DNA of 64,000 bases from Microbulbifer elongatus. GTDB taxonomy: Bacteria; Pseudomonadota; Gammaproteobacteria; Pseudomonadales; Cellvibrionaceae. This document shows positions 43,375-52,673 of this stretch, piece after piece. How positions within the stretch are numbered: the first letter of the stretch is position 1; each line of letters starts with the position of its first letter. The translations under genes and the position numbers were made by a program. The DNA is taken from the NCBI RefSeq assembly GCF_020524885.1, contig NZ_JAIVKJ010000001.1, positions 62,001-126,000 on the forward strand, written 5' to 3'. The notes under the pieces were generated by a model. That model was not told the DNA's origin. It was given only the letters and a program-made list of their open reading frames with translations, and searched no databases.

Positions 43375-45267
43375 TTAGTGAACGACTTTCAGAATCTGGC
43401 CGGACAGCGGAGCCATCTTCACAGAGACGGTGGCCGTCTGATCATCGGCGACAACCATCTCTACAGACGCACTATCCAGCTGGTTAGTAAGGGTGTACTT
43501 ACCGGCATCCAGCTCCCAGGCCGCGATCAGCGCCTTTGGCAGGTGCAGGGACGATACAACTGCGCTGTCGGCGAAGTTGGTGACAACTAGCAGGCGGTCG
43601 TCGCCTTCCCAGCGCGCGAAGCTGTACTGCTGCTCGCCGTATTCTTTGCCGTGCTCGCGATTGTGGCGGTGCAGGTCCATAAACTCACCGCCAAGCGCCG
43701 GACTCTGGCGGGCGAAATTGAGCAGGGTGCGGTAAGTTTCGCGCAGGGCCTTCTCGCTGTTGCTGAGTTGCTCGCTATTGTACTGGCCACCGTTAACCCA
43801 GCGTCGAACAGTGGGCACTGACCAGTAGTCGAAGATGGTGGTGCGGCTGGCCTTGCCGAAGCCCGCATCGCCCGCACCGGGTTCACCCAGTTCCTGGCCG
43901 AAGTACACCAGTGCCGGAGCGCCGCTGATAGTGGCGGAGACGATCATGGCGGGGACGCCCGCCTGCGGGTTGCCGGCAAATTCCGGGCTGGCAATACGCT
44001 GCTCGTCATGGTTTTCCATAAAGCGCAGCATATTGTCTTCGATACCGTCCAGGCTCTGCTGGATGTCCACCAGCGGGTCGGTACCGGCCTTGCCTTCCAT
44101 TACCGCGCGAATAGCGTCATAGGTGCCGACCTTGTCGTAGAGATAATCCATCTTGCCCAGGTGCACGTAATCGCGATACAGGTCCGGCTGATAGATTTCT
44201 GCCAGCAACAGGGCGTTCGGTTTCTGCATCTTGATGCTGGAGTTGAGGTAACTCCAGAACTCCACCGGCACCATGCCGGCCATATCGTAGCGGAAACCAT
44301 CGACACCGAAGTCGAGCCAGTAGTCGGTGATCTGACGGAATTTCTTCCAGCTGTCCGGTACATCTTTGTCTGCCCAGAAGGCCGCGTGCGCGCGGAAGTC
44401 TTTCTGTGCAAATTCCTTTGGCAGTGCCGGGAAGTCGTGGCTGCCGTCCGGGCGCACACCAAAATTAATTTTGACGGTCTCGTACCAGTCGCCCTGCGCG
44501 GGCTGCGGCGCGCGGCTGCCGTTACCGGTCCACTTGGCCGGAACCTCGGCAAACTCGCCATCGATCAGCGCGTGTGCTTCACCGTTCAGCGGCTGGTAAC
44601 CATCGTCTGCCACCGGTACCTGGAAGGGCTCGCCGGGAACATAGTAAAAATTGTTGTCGCGGGCGTAGGCCACGCTGCTGTCATCGTCGGCGCCGAAGTC
44701 GCGCACACCTTCCGGCTTGGCGAGGGACTGGTAATTGCGCGCAACGTGGTTGGGCACGATGTCGATGATGACCTTGAGCCCGGCCTCGTGAGAGCGCTCG
44801 ATCAGCGCCTTGAATTCCTGCAGGCGTTCCGCAGGGTTCTCGGCCAGGTCCGGGTTTACGCTGTAGTAATCCTTGACCGCGTAGGGAGAACCGGCGCGGC
44901 CCTTGATTACATCCGGATCGTCATTGGCGATGCCAAAGTCGGTGTAGTCGCGCACCACCGCGTGGTGCAGGGAGCCGGTATACCAGATGTAGTTGGCACC
45001 CAGCGCGCGGATTTCCTGTAAGGCCTTGGGGGTAAAGTCGTTGAACTTGCCTACGCCATTTTCTTCGATGGTGCCCCAGGGCTTGTTGGTGTCATTGGTG
45101 TTACCGAACAGGCGCGGCAATACCTGGTAGATCACGGGCTTGCCGTCGGTGGCATTCGCCACCGGTGCCGGCTTCTGGTCTTGCGGGGCTTCAACCTTGC
45201 TCTCACAGGCCGTCAGTGCGCTGGTGGCGATGGCGGAAGCCAGCAGTAGTCGTGCAATTTTTTTCAT
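43375..45267 (-). CDS. GH13 alpha-amylase-family lipoprotein
   Basis: 630 residues with a lipoprotein signal (ATSALTAC). GH13 regions: DIVPNHVARNYQS, FRYDMA with nucleophile Asp328, LLAEIY with acid/base Glu357, and ENHDEQR with Asp421. The opening PVIYQVLPRLFGNTN and the C-terminal beta domain are typical of envelope-bound maltodextrin-active enzymes. It is the last gene of a three-gene minus-strand operon, starting 30 bp after the GH31 gene. Confidence 0.9.
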   Translation of the reverse strand: MKKIARLLLASAIATSALTACESKVEAPQDQKPAPVANATDGKPVIYQVLPRLFGNTNDTNKPWGTIEENGVGKFNDFTPKALQEIRALGANYIWYTGSLHHAVVRDYTDFGIANDDPDVIKGRAGSPYAVKDYYSVNPDLAENPAERLQEFKALIERSHEAGLKVIIDIVPNHVARNYQSLAKPEGVRDFGADDDSSVAYARDNNFYYVPGEPFQVPVADDGYQPLNGEAHALIDGEFAEVPAKWTGNGSRAPQPAQGDWYETVKINFGVRPDGSHDFPALPKEFAQKDFRAHAAFWADKDVPDSWKKFRQITDYWLDFGVDGFRYDMAGMVPVEFWSYLNSSIKMQKPNALLLAEIYQPDLYRDYVHLGKMDYLYDKVGTYDAIRAVMEGKAGTDPLVDIQQSLDGIEDNMLRFMENHDEQRIASPEFAGNPQAGVPAMIVSATISGAPALVYFGQELGEPGAGDAGFGKASRTTIFDYWSVPTVRRWVNGGQYNSEQLSNSEKALRETYRTLLNFARQSPALGGEFMDLHRHNREHGKEYGEQQYSFARWEGDDRLLVVTNFADSAVVSSLHLPKALIAAWELDAGKYTLTNQLDSASVEMVVADDQTATVSVKMAPLSGQILKVVH

Positions 45268-45297
45268 AATTCGATATTCGTTTTTACTGTCGCTGGA

Positions 45298-47760
45298 TTA
45301 TTGGGTAACGGTCAGGCTCTGGCTTTTTTCCGCCCAGTTGAACTTCACGTGCAGCGTCTTGTTGCGCTTGTCGTACCAGGCGGTGTTTGCGGCGAGCTCC
45401 TTGCTGCGACGCACCAGCGCAATCGACTGTCCACCTGCGGCTACTTCCGCAGGCGCCTGCTCCCAGTTGTGTAGCACCAGCTCTACGGTGCGGCTCTCGG
45501 GCGCGCCGGTATAACCGTTGCCTTCGCGGTCAAAGCTGAACTGGATACCGGTTTCTTTGCGCTCGCCGGCAAACAGCAGTTTCTGGTACTGCCCTTTGGC
45601 GAAGGCATTCGCGGTAACACCGTCATCCTCGTACACGTAGCCGTTGGACTGCTTTGCCGACTCGTGGGCGTAGTAATCCAGGCGCAGGTTCGCGCTGGAA
45701 TATTCGCGGGTGGTCTTCATGTCCTGGACGGTGGGAATAAAGGCACCGGCGCGTACCAGCACCGGGATGGTTTCCAGGTCCACTTCTACCCGTGCCAGGT
45801 CGCCGCCGTACTGGTTGTCGTTCCAGTAATCGAACCAGATGCCGCCGGGCAGCTGTACCGAGACCTCGTCGGTATCTGCTTTGGTGACCGGGGCTACCAG
45901 GAAGTCGTTACCCCACAGGTAGGCGTCCTTGTTGTCCATCAGCGCCAGTGCATTTTCATTTTCGAAAAACAGCGGGCGCATCAGCGGCATGCCAGTCTGG
46001 CTGTTTTCAAAGGCCAGGGTGTAGTTGTAGGGCAGCAGACGGTAACGCAGTTTGATGAACTCGCGGGTGATGTTGCGGGTCTTGCGGTCGTGGAATACCG
46101 GCTCCGGGGCGATATGTTCCTGCGCGTGCGGGCGGTATACCGGCTGGAATACGCCGTATTGCAGCCAGCGGATATACAGCTCGCGGTCGAACTCTTCACC
46201 GCCGGCAAAGCCGCCGAGGTCGGAGTGGGTGTAACCGAAGCCCAGCAGGCCCATCTGCAAAGACAGCTCCACCTGCGGCTGCAGGCCGCCCCATTCACGG
46301 GAGACGTCGCCGGTCCAGGGGATCATGCCGAAACGCTGTGAGCCGGGGAAGCCCGAACGCATCATGATGAACGGGCGCTGCTCCGGGCTATCGGCCTTTT
46401 CGTTGTCGAACAGCATCTGCGCCCAGCGGTGGCCATAGGCGTTGTGGATTTCATCGGCGCTGCCTACGGTATGAATGGTGTCTGCGGGGTGTACCTCTGG
46501 TTCCCCCAGGTCGCCCCACCAGCCGGACACGCCCTGTTCTTTCAGGTCTTTATAGATATTCCAGAACCAGTCGCGGCCGTCTTCGGAAAATACGTCGATC
46601 AGACCGGTGTTGCCGAAATAGAAATCAAACTGCTTGGGCTTGCCGGCAACGTTTTTCGCCAGCGCATTGCTGGCAACGGCATTGTCCCAGCGCTCGGAAG
46701 TGGAGAGTACAAACGGCTCGGTGACCAGGATGGTATTGATGCCGTCTTCGCGGAGATCCGCCATCATCTCCACCGGGGTGGGGAAGGCATTCTTGTCCCA
46801 CGCCAGGTTGCCCATGTGCCCCTTGATGTCGGGGCCGAACCAGTAGAGGTCCAGTACCAGCGCATCCAGCGGGAAGTCTTCCTCGCGGAACTTTGCCACT
46901 ACATCGCGCACTTCCTGCTCGGAGCGGTAGCCGAAGCGTGAGGCAAAGTTACCCAGTGCCCAGCGCGGCGGCATCGGCTGGCGGCCGGTGACGTCGACAT
47001 AGTTTTCAATCAGCTGTGGATAACTTTCACCCGCCACCACAATGTAGCTGGTGCGCCCGGCTACGGCTTCGAACTGCAGGACGTTCTCTTCGCTGGCGCC
47101 CAGGTCCATAAAGCCACTGGCGCTGTTGTCGAACAGCAGCACATATTTGTTGCTGCTCATCACCGCCGGCAGACTGAAGTACATCTGCTCGGATTCGGTG
47201 GTGTAGCCGTAGTGTGCCTTGTTGTACAGCGGCAGGCGGTGACCGCGACGGTCCATGCCGACTACGCGCTGACCGCCACCGATCAGCTTTTCATCTTCCG
47301 CCAGATTGAAGCGGAAGCCGCGCAGGGTCTGGTTGGCGAAGAAACCGTGCTCCTCGCTCAGCAGCCGCTCGCCATTGCGCAGGTATTCGATGGCAAAAGG
47401 GGATTTGTGAATGACGGCGGTCAGCTCGCCGAGGGAATAGCGCAGCGCATCGTGGGAAACGCTCAGCTGCGCCTGTACATCGGCACGCAGCTGGTCCGCA
47501 CGGGCGAAGGAGGGCAATTGCTTCATGCCCTCGCGCTGATAGTGCACTTCCAGGGAGGCCTGGTTGAGCGGTGTCAGGGTGACCTGGCTGTCGCTGGTCT
47601 CGATGACCAGTTTGTCACCGAGCAGCTGGTGGCTCTGGTAACTGCGTGCGGATTCAGAGAGTGAGTCCGCAACTGCAGGTTGCAGTGCGGTCGCCAGCAG
47701 CGTGGCCAGCCCGAGTTTCTTAAATAGCCTTTTAGGCTTATTTGTCATGATGTCTTTCAT
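45298..47760 (-). CDS. GH31 alpha-glucosidase
   Basis: 820 residues with a signal peptide (LATLLATALQPAVADS); either Met1 or Met5 could be the start and neither has a strong ribosome site. GH31 features: DALVLDLYWFGPD, nucleophile Asp417 in WWGDLGEPE, HRWAQMLFD, RSGFPGSQRFG and acid/base Asp485 in WTGDVS. C-terminal beta-sandwich domains with DGVTANAFAKGQ follow. It would release glucose from maltooligosaccharides in the periplasm. It is the middle gene of the alpha-glucan operon. Confidence 0.93.
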   Translation of the reverse strand: MKDIMTNKPKRLFKKLGLATLLATALQPAVADSLSESARSYQSHQLLGDKLVIETSDSQVTLTPLNQASLEVHYQREGMKQLPSFARADQLRADVQAQLSVSHDALRYSLGELTAVIHKSPFAIEYLRNGERLLSEEHGFFANQTLRGFRFNLAEDEKLIGGGQRVVGMDRRGHRLPLYNKAHYGYTTESEQMYFSLPAVMSSNKYVLLFDNSASGFMDLGASEENVLQFEAVAGRTSYIVVAGESYPQLIENYVDVTGRQPMPPRWALGNFASRFGYRSEQEVRDVVAKFREEDFPLDALVLDLYWFGPDIKGHMGNLAWDKNAFPTPVEMMADLREDGINTILVTEPFVLSTSERWDNAVASNALAKNVAGKPKQFDFYFGNTGLIDVFSEDGRDWFWNIYKDLKEQGVSGWWGDLGEPEVHPADTIHTVGSADEIHNAYGHRWAQMLFDNEKADSPEQRPFIMMRSGFPGSQRFGMIPWTGDVSREWGGLQPQVELSLQMGLLGFGYTHSDLGGFAGGEEFDRELYIRWLQYGVFQPVYRPHAQEHIAPEPVFHDRKTRNITREFIKLRYRLLPYNYTLAFENSQTGMPLMRPLFFENENALALMDNKDAYLWGNDFLVAPVTKADTDEVSVQLPGGIWFDYWNDNQYGGDLARVEVDLETIPVLVRAGAFIPTVQDMKTTREYSSANLRLDYYAHESAKQSNGYVYEDDGVTANAFAKGQYQKLLFAGERKETGIQFSFDREGNGYTGAPESRTVELVLHNWEQAPAEVAAGGQSIALVRRSKELAANTAWYDKRNKTLHVKFNWAEKSQSLTVTQ

Positions 47761-47778
47761 CGTCGCTTACTTCTGTTT

Positions 47779-49650
47779 TTAAAATATTTCGGTAACCAGC
47801 ACATCGCCAGGAGGGATAACTAGTTCATTGAGCGTATTGGATTGGCCATTGGTGATGTCCGTCGCGGTGGATTTACCCCCCAGAATTTCCGAGAGATGCG
47901 TGAGCGGCAGTTCACGCGGCCTATCGCTCTTGTTGATTGCTACCATCACCGTGTCTTTTTCGTCATAGCGGAAATACACATACAGGCCGTCGATCGGCGC
48001 AAAGTGTGTGAGTTCTCCGTTGTGAAGAACTTCCTTGTCTTTGCGCCAGTTGAACAGGGTGCGCACAAACTGCTGTGCCTGTTTTTGTTCGATACTCAGG
48101 CCCTTACCGGTAAATGCGTTTACCTTGTCGCCGGCCCAGCCGCCGGGGAAGTCACTGCGTACCACACCATCGTCGCGGCGCTTGGGGCTTTTCGCCAGAA
48201 TTTCATCGCCGTAGTAGAACTGCGGAATACCGCGCATGGTGGCGATGTAGGCCACCGCCATACGGAACTTGCCCAGGTCTTCATCCAGTTGGCTGTAGAG
48301 GCGACTCATATCGTGGTTGCCGCCAAGGATCACCAGATTGTTGGGATCGGGGTAGAGCACATCATTCGCCAGTGACTCGTACAGGGTGACTAGACCGGTG
48401 CTCCAGGTCTCCGGTTTTTCCAGTCCATCGCGCAGTCCGTAGAGCAGGGGGAAGTCCATCATGCTTGGCACATGGGAGATGTAGCCGTTGCGGTTTTTGT
48501 TGCCCGCTTGCCAGTAAGCCACCAGTGCCGCCTGTCGGGTCCATTCCTCGCCGACGATATTGAAGTTCGGATACTCCTGCATCAGTCGCGCTGACCAGTT
48601 GGTAAGAAAGTCCGCGTCGGAATACGCGTAGGTGTCCACACGAATACCGGACAGGTCGGCGTACTCCACCCACCAGATCGCGTTCTGGATCAGGTAGTTG
48701 GCCATACGCGGGTTACGCTGGTTGGGGTCTGGCATGGAGTCCACAAACCAGCCGTCGGTAAACAGCTGGTGGTCCTTGTGACTGGCGTAGGGGTCCATAT
48801 GCACGGTGCGGGCGTGGTTGGTGTACTCGTACTCGCCTGTTTCGATGCCCTTGCCGTTCAGCCAGTCACCGCTCGGCAGGTCCGCGAGCCACCAGTGCCC
48901 GTCGCCAATATGATTGGGCACCATGTCCTGGATAACGCCGATGCCTTTTTCTTTCGCCGCCGCCACGAACGCTTTGAAGCTCGCGTTGCTGCCGTAACGG
49001 GGGTCGATACGATAGAAGTCCGTGGCTGAATAACCATGGTAGGAGTATTGAGGCTGGTCGTTTTCGATCAGCGGGTTCGGCCAGATCTGGGTGAAGCCCA
49101 TATCGGCGATGTAATCGAGGTGCACCTGCATACCCGCGATATCACCGCCGTGACGGCCGTTCGGGTCGGTACGGTCGGCCTCTTCTTTTGTGTCTGCTGT
49201 GCTGTCGTTGGCGGGCTCGCCGTTGGCGAAGCGGTCCGGGGTGATCAGGTAAATGGTATCGCTGCTGTCAAACCCCTGACGTTCCGCGGATCCCGAGCGG
49301 CGGGGGGCCAGTACATAATCGATACTCTGCCGCCAGTCGTCTCCGCGCAGTTCGAGTGTGAGGGTTCCGGGTTGAGTGCTCGTGGCGATATTCAGGTTGA
49401 TAAACAGGTAATTGGGATTCTGTTCTCGCTCAGTGCCGGTGACTGTGACCCCGGGGTACTCAACGTGTACCCTGGCATCCGCGAGATCCTGGCCGTAAAC
49501 CATCAGTTGCAGGTTCGGCTCTGCCATCCGGGTCCACCAGAAGGGCGGCTCTACTTTACTGATGGACGGGACCGAGCTAGACACGGCGCCCTGGCAGCTG
49601 CCGCTGATAGCGAGGAATAGCGTAAACAGCAGGCCGGAAGGTTTGGACAT
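47779..49650 (-). CDS. GH13 neopullulanase/cyclomaltodextrinase-like enzyme (SusA-type)
   Basis: 623 residues from the ATG at 49650; a GTG nine bases earlier is in frame. A signal peptide (LLFTLFLAISGSCQGAV) is followed by an N-terminal beta domain (about 30-125; VEPPFWWTRMAEPNLQLMVYG) of the Cyc-maltodext_N kind. The GH13 barrel has DMVPNHIG, GIRVDTYAY (Asp339), IVGEEW (Glu368) and GGNHDMS (Asp447). Related SusA enzymes debranch or cut starch fragments in the periplasm. It is the first gene of the operon, 18 bp before GH31. Confidence 0.9.
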   Translation of the reverse strand: MSKPSGLLFTLFLAISGSCQGAVSSSVPSISKVEPPFWWTRMAEPNLQLMVYGQDLADARVHVEYPGVTVTGTEREQNPNYLFINLNIATSTQPGTLTLELRGDDWRQSIDYVLAPRRSGSAERQGFDSSDTIYLITPDRFANGEPANDSTADTKEEADRTDPNGRHGGDIAGMQVHLDYIADMGFTQIWPNPLIENDQPQYSYHGYSATDFYRIDPRYGSNASFKAFVAAAKEKGIGVIQDMVPNHIGDGHWWLADLPSGDWLNGKGIETGEYEYTNHARTVHMDPYASHKDHQLFTDGWFVDSMPDPNQRNPRMANYLIQNAIWWVEYADLSGIRVDTYAYSDADFLTNWSARLMQEYPNFNIVGEEWTRQAALVAYWQAGNKNRNGYISHVPSMMDFPLLYGLRDGLEKPETWSTGLVTLYESLANDVLYPDPNNLVILGGNHDMSRLYSQLDEDLGKFRMAVAYIATMRGIPQFYYGDEILAKSPKRRDDGVVRSDFPGGWAGDKVNAFTGKGLSIEQKQAQQFVRTLFNWRKDKEVLHNGELTHFAPIDGLYVYFRYDEKDTVMVAINKSDRPRELPLTHLSEILGGKSTATDITNGQSNTLNELVIPPGDVLVTEIF

Positions 49651-49820
49651 AGCGGGCACCTGGTCGTACGGGTGAATGGGGTACGGTGTTCTTTTTTACC
49701 TCTTCGCACCATTTTGCCCGCTCCGCTCAGAGCTGTTATCCCCCTCGGTCGAGGGGGAGGAAAGTGTGGGGAGAAACAAGTTGTGACCGGGTGGTCGGTA
49801 GGTGTGTGCCCGTGAACAGG

Positions 49821-50192
49821 TTACCGGTGCTGGTCGATCAGGATCGGGTTGCCATCTGGGTCTTCGATCACGATGCTGCCGGGGCCGGACTCGCTGGTGG
49901 CATCGTCGCTGACGATCTTGATGCCGCGTTTCACCAGCTCGTCGCGCAGTGCCCTGACGTCGGTGAATTCCCCGGTGTTCTGTGCAGGCTGGTCCCAGCC
50001 GGGGTTGAAGGTGAGCATGTTCTTCTCGAACATCCCCTGAAACAGCCCGATGACATGCTCGCCGTTCTTCAGAATCGTCCATCCTTGCCCGCAGTCGCCG
50101 CCCAGTGACTCAAATCCGAGGCTTTCGTAAAACTTCTTGGAGGCTTCGATATCCTTTACCGCGAGGCTGATTGAAAATGCACCCAAATCCAT
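49821..50192 (-). CDS. VOC-superfamily (glyoxalase/bleomycin resistance) protein
   Basis: 123 residues, a single VOC domain: FSISLAVKDIEASKKFYESL at the start and GSIVIEDPDGNPILIDQH at the end. The half-domain pairing is typical of small VOC enzymes or binding proteins. Substrate is unknown. GAAAAGGAGAA precedes the start. It is divergent from the methyltransferase-like gene. Confidence 0.85.
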   Translation of the reverse strand: MDLGAFSISLAVKDIEASKKFYESLGFESLGGDCGQGWTILKNGEHVIGLFQGMFEKNMLTFNPGWDQPAQNTGEFTDVRALRDELVKRGIKIVSDDATSESGPGSIVIEDPDGNPILIDQHR

Positions 50193-50296
50193 GCCGTTCT
50201 CCTTTTCCTGGCTGGTGATTGGCCTGTCGCGACCCAGTATCCACCACCGTATGCTAGAGTGCCACTCCCTATCTACCCCCCTGCAGAGCTTGCCCC

Positions 50297-50983
50297 ATGA
50301 AACCCTGGATAGAACTCGGAACCGCCCAGATCCCCAACGATGGCGGCACCCTCACATTGCGCCAGCGCGATCAGGAGTTCTCCATTTCACTGTCCGGCCC
50401 CCGCGGGGAGCTGATGAACAGCCGCCGGTTCAACAGTGAGCAGCAGCTATCTGTACTGGGCTGCGCCCACCTGAAAAATCACAAGAATGCGCGCGTGCTG
50501 GTGGGCGGTATGGGCATGGGCTACACCCTGGCCGCAGCACTCGACGCTTTGCCGCCCAGCGCTCACGTCATTGTCGCGGACCTGATCCCGGAAGTGGTGG
50601 AGTGGAACCGTGGGCCGCTGGGTGAGTGCGCCGGTCGCCCGCTGGACGACACGCGCGTGGGGGTGCACATTGGCGATGTGGGCGAGCTGCTGGTAAATCG
50701 CCGCGAGGAGTACGACGCCGTACTACTGGACGTGGACAACGGCCCCGAGGGCCTGACCCAGAGCGATAACAACTGGCTGTACTCCATTGACGGCACCAGC
50801 AGCATCTATAAAAGCCTCACCTCGGGAGGCGTGCTCGCCGTCTGGTCGGCATCACCCGATACGGTGTATGCCAACCGCCTGAAGAAGGCTGGATTTCAGG
50901 TTGATGTTAAAACCGTGCGTGAAAGGCCGGGGAAGGGCGCGCGGCACGCAATCTTTCTGGCCAAGAAAACAGCCAGGCGATAA
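50297..50983 (+). CDS. Spermidine-synthase-like SAM-dependent protein
   Basis: 228 residues. LVGGMGMGYTLAAAL is the SAM-binding glycine loop, VIVADLIPEVVEWNR the acidic loop, and DAVLLDVDNGPEGL the Asp region of the spermidine synthase fold. A full polyamine-binding gatekeeper segment is not evident, so polyamine synthesis is uncertain. It stands alone. Confidence 0.8.
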   Translation: MKPWIELGTAQIPNDGGTLTLRQRDQEFSISLSGPRGELMNSRRFNSEQQLSVLGCAHLKNHKNARVLVGGMGMGYTLAAALDALPPSAHVIVADLIPEVVEWNRGPLGECAGRPLDDTRVGVHIGDVGELLVNRREEYDAVLLDVDNGPEGLTQSDNNWLYSIDGTSSIYKSLTSGGVLAVWSASPDTVYANRLKKAGFQVDVKTVRERPGKGARHAIFLAKKTARR

Positions 50984-51023
50984 TTGCACTGCGGAGAGGG
51001 TGGGCGATGCTATGTATACCCAA

Positions 51024-51596
51024 CTATGCCCTGGTCGCTACACCCATCAATACTTGCATGGAGCCGATAGAAAACGCTTCCGACACTTCTACGGTCGAAA
51101 GCCCGGCATTCGAGTAGGCTTCAATAATCTCTTCCTTGGTAAAGCCTCGATCATCTTCATCTGTTGAGCGCAGCCAGTCCCACTGCACGAATGTGCCGCC
51201 TTCTCTCAATAGGGCTTTCAGGTCAAGTAGCGCCTGTCCATAGTCTGGCAGGAATGCACATACCGACGAAGCGACAATCAAGTCAAACCCGGTACGAAAA
51301 GCCGGGTTGTCCTTAGCTGAACTCTCCGAGAGATCCAGAGCCATTGGCGTGATATTGGGGATCTTCTTGGCTTTCAGAACATCAATCATTTTCGGTGATG
51401 TGTCTACTGCCACAACCGAAGCTGCGGTGTCCGCAATTTTCTGTGCGAGCTGCCCGGTACCACAGCCAAAATCTAAAACGGTTAACCCCTCGGGTTTAAT
51501 GAACTTTTTCAGCGAAAGAAAGGCCTTCTCGGAATGTTCGGCCACGTCTGCATTCGAGTCCCACTCTTCAGCGTACTCGTCCCAACTATCGCTCAT
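51024..51596 (-). CDS. Class I SAM-dependent methyltransferase
   Basis: 190 residues. LDFGCGTGQLAQ is motif I, VVAVDTSPKMID motif II, and FDLIVASSVCAFLPDY motif IV. The family contains small-molecule methyltransferases; the substrate is unknown. It lies at the distal edge of the integron cassette array, but no attC is visible on either side, so whether it belongs to a cassette is undecided. Confidence 0.88.
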   Translation of the reverse strand: MSDSWDEYAEEWDSNADVAEHSEKAFLSLKKFIKPEGLTVLDFGCGTGQLAQKIADTAASVVAVDTSPKMIDVLKAKKIPNITPMALDLSESSAKDNPAFRTGFDLIVASSVCAFLPDYGQALLDLKALLREGGTFVQWDWLRSTDEDDRGFTKEEIIEAYSNAGLSTVEVSEAFSIGSMQVLMGVATRA

Positions 51597-51717
51597 CGTA
51601 CTTACTCAATGTTGACTATCTAACTGTGCTTTTCGTTACTGGTAGCCTCACCTTGCGAGGTTCTCAGAACCGGAGCTTCCGGCGTGCCCTTTATAGCTGA
51701 TCGTGCCATATGTGTGA

Positions 51718-52167
51718 TCAGGTCTTCACTTTTCCCCTCGTGTGACTAGCCACTGCTGCCGCCCCGGTCGAGCCTACGACGGCACCGGCAAAGATCTTCA
51801 CGAGATCGATATAGCCTGAAACATCCGGCACCGGTTCCCCTTCTTCAGCAGCAATAGAGATTCCGAAAGCAATACAGCCGAACACAATGGCAAGTAGCGC
51901 CGAAATCAGGGTCACCGCCGACAATTGAGACAGAATACTTGCTCTCCACGAGTGCTGGTGCTCACCCGGAAAGCGTTTGCCCGGCGCATACTCCTTGGCT
52001 GCTTCCGAGAGTGCCGCTGCCTTGGTGAGTTCATAATCCGCATCAAGCAACAGTTCATTCGCCCTGGCGACGATTTTCTCGCGGATCTCAAAGAGGTGCT
52101 CGTTCAGCCAGAGATCATCATCGAGCTTTGAGTCCGTTTGGTTTCGCAAGCCTGTAGCTTCAGTCAT
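51718..52167 (-). CDS. Small membrane protein of unknown function
   Basis: 149 residues. A helical cytoplasmic N-terminal half (KAAALSEAAKEYAPGKRFPG) precedes two hydrophobic segments (LISALLAIVFGCIAFGISIA and LVKIFAGAVVGSTGAAAVAS). The ATG overlaps, as ATGA, the end of an open frame that continues from the gene upstream, so the pair is translationally coupled. The family is not recognised. It is in the cassette array but no attC is seen after it. Confidence 0.65.
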   Translation of the reverse strand: MTEATGLRNQTDSKLDDDLWLNEHLFEIREKIVARANELLLDADYELTKAAALSEAAKEYAPGKRFPGEHQHSWRASILSQLSAVTLISALLAIVFGCIAFGISIAAEEGEPVPDVSGYIDLVKIFAGAVVGSTGAAAVASHTRGKVKT

Positions 52168-52280
52168 TTTTGTTGGTATCCATTTTCTTCATTTTTGTGT
52201 TGGCAGTCGCTTCGCATCACCGTTTCTGCTTTTTCAGAAAGTAGTGATACCTGCGTCTCAATGTTTTTCACAATCGATGG
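52164..52280 (-). pseudogene. In-frame continuation of the 52281-52559 gene past a TGA
   Basis: After the TGA at 52281-52283 the same frame stays open for 38 codons (PSIVKNIETQVSLLSEKAET, then VMRSDCQHKNEENGYQQK) and ends in a TGA that overlaps the next gene's ATG. Such a gene-like junction suggests that the original protein was about 131 residues and that the TGA is a nonsense change. A separate 35-codon gene starting at the GTG at 52271 is the alternative. Confidence 0.5.
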
Positions 52281-52559
52281 TCAAGCTTGCTCTTCCTGCG
52301 TGGCCTCTAAATGTGCCGTCCTTCGTCGGTAGCTCTCTTCAAATGCTACTACTGCTGCGAGCAATCCAGCCAAAATAACTCCAAATGCTCCGTAGAAAAT
52401 AAACGAAAGTGTATATGAGGCAGAGAAACCTAGAAGCATTGCAGGAACAATGCAAATCGGCACTAGGACAAGAACAGCAATTGAAATGAAATGCAAAATA
52501 TTTGCGACTATCAGTAGCGGCTGAAGGTTTACGGTTTTTAGATTTTTATAACTGAACAT
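52281..52559 (-). CDS. Small two-helix membrane protein, possibly truncated
   Basis: 92 residues from the ATG at 52559, preceded by AAGGAAAGGAAA; the frame extends eight codons further upstream. Two hydrophobic segments (VANILHFISIAVLVLVPICI and FIFYGAFGVILAGLLAAVVA) flank a short loop, with a charged tail (EESYRRRTAHLEATQEEQA). The start lies about 30 bp after the attC at 52590, so it begins a cassette. See the continuation past its TGA at 52164-52280. Confidence 0.65.
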   Translation of the reverse strand: MFSYKNLKTVNLQPLLIVANILHFISIAVLVLVPICIVPAMLLGFSASYTLSFIFYGAFGVILAGLLAAVVAFEESYRRRTAHLEATQEEQA

Positions 52560-52589
52560 TTTCCTTTCCTTGGTTTGTCGCATCCGAAA

Positions 52590-52673
52590 TATAACGTTGC
52601 CATAACCAGCCGCCGGAGCGCAGCGTAGGCTGTCCGGCGCCGAAAGGCACGAAGTTCATGGCCTTGTTATAGC
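52590..52673 (-). repeat. attC site after the FRG gene
   Basis: 84 bp. On the minus strand it begins GCTATAACAAGGCC and ends GGCAACGTTATA. TATAAC pairs exactly with GTTATA. The inner GCCATGAAC pairs with GTTATGGC except for one extra G, the bulged base characteristic of attC. A variable GC-rich centre separates them. The TAA stop of the FRG gene lies within the first repeat, as is usual for cassettes. Confidence 0.85.

Noticed and set aside
44008-45021. 337-residue plus-strand ORF
   Set aside because: It runs antisense to a clear GH13 gene and has no similarity to any family I know.
51597-51717. A sixth attC after the 51718-52167 gene
   Set aside because: Some inverted segments occur, but no pairing arms with TAAC/GTTA ends and bulged base were found.
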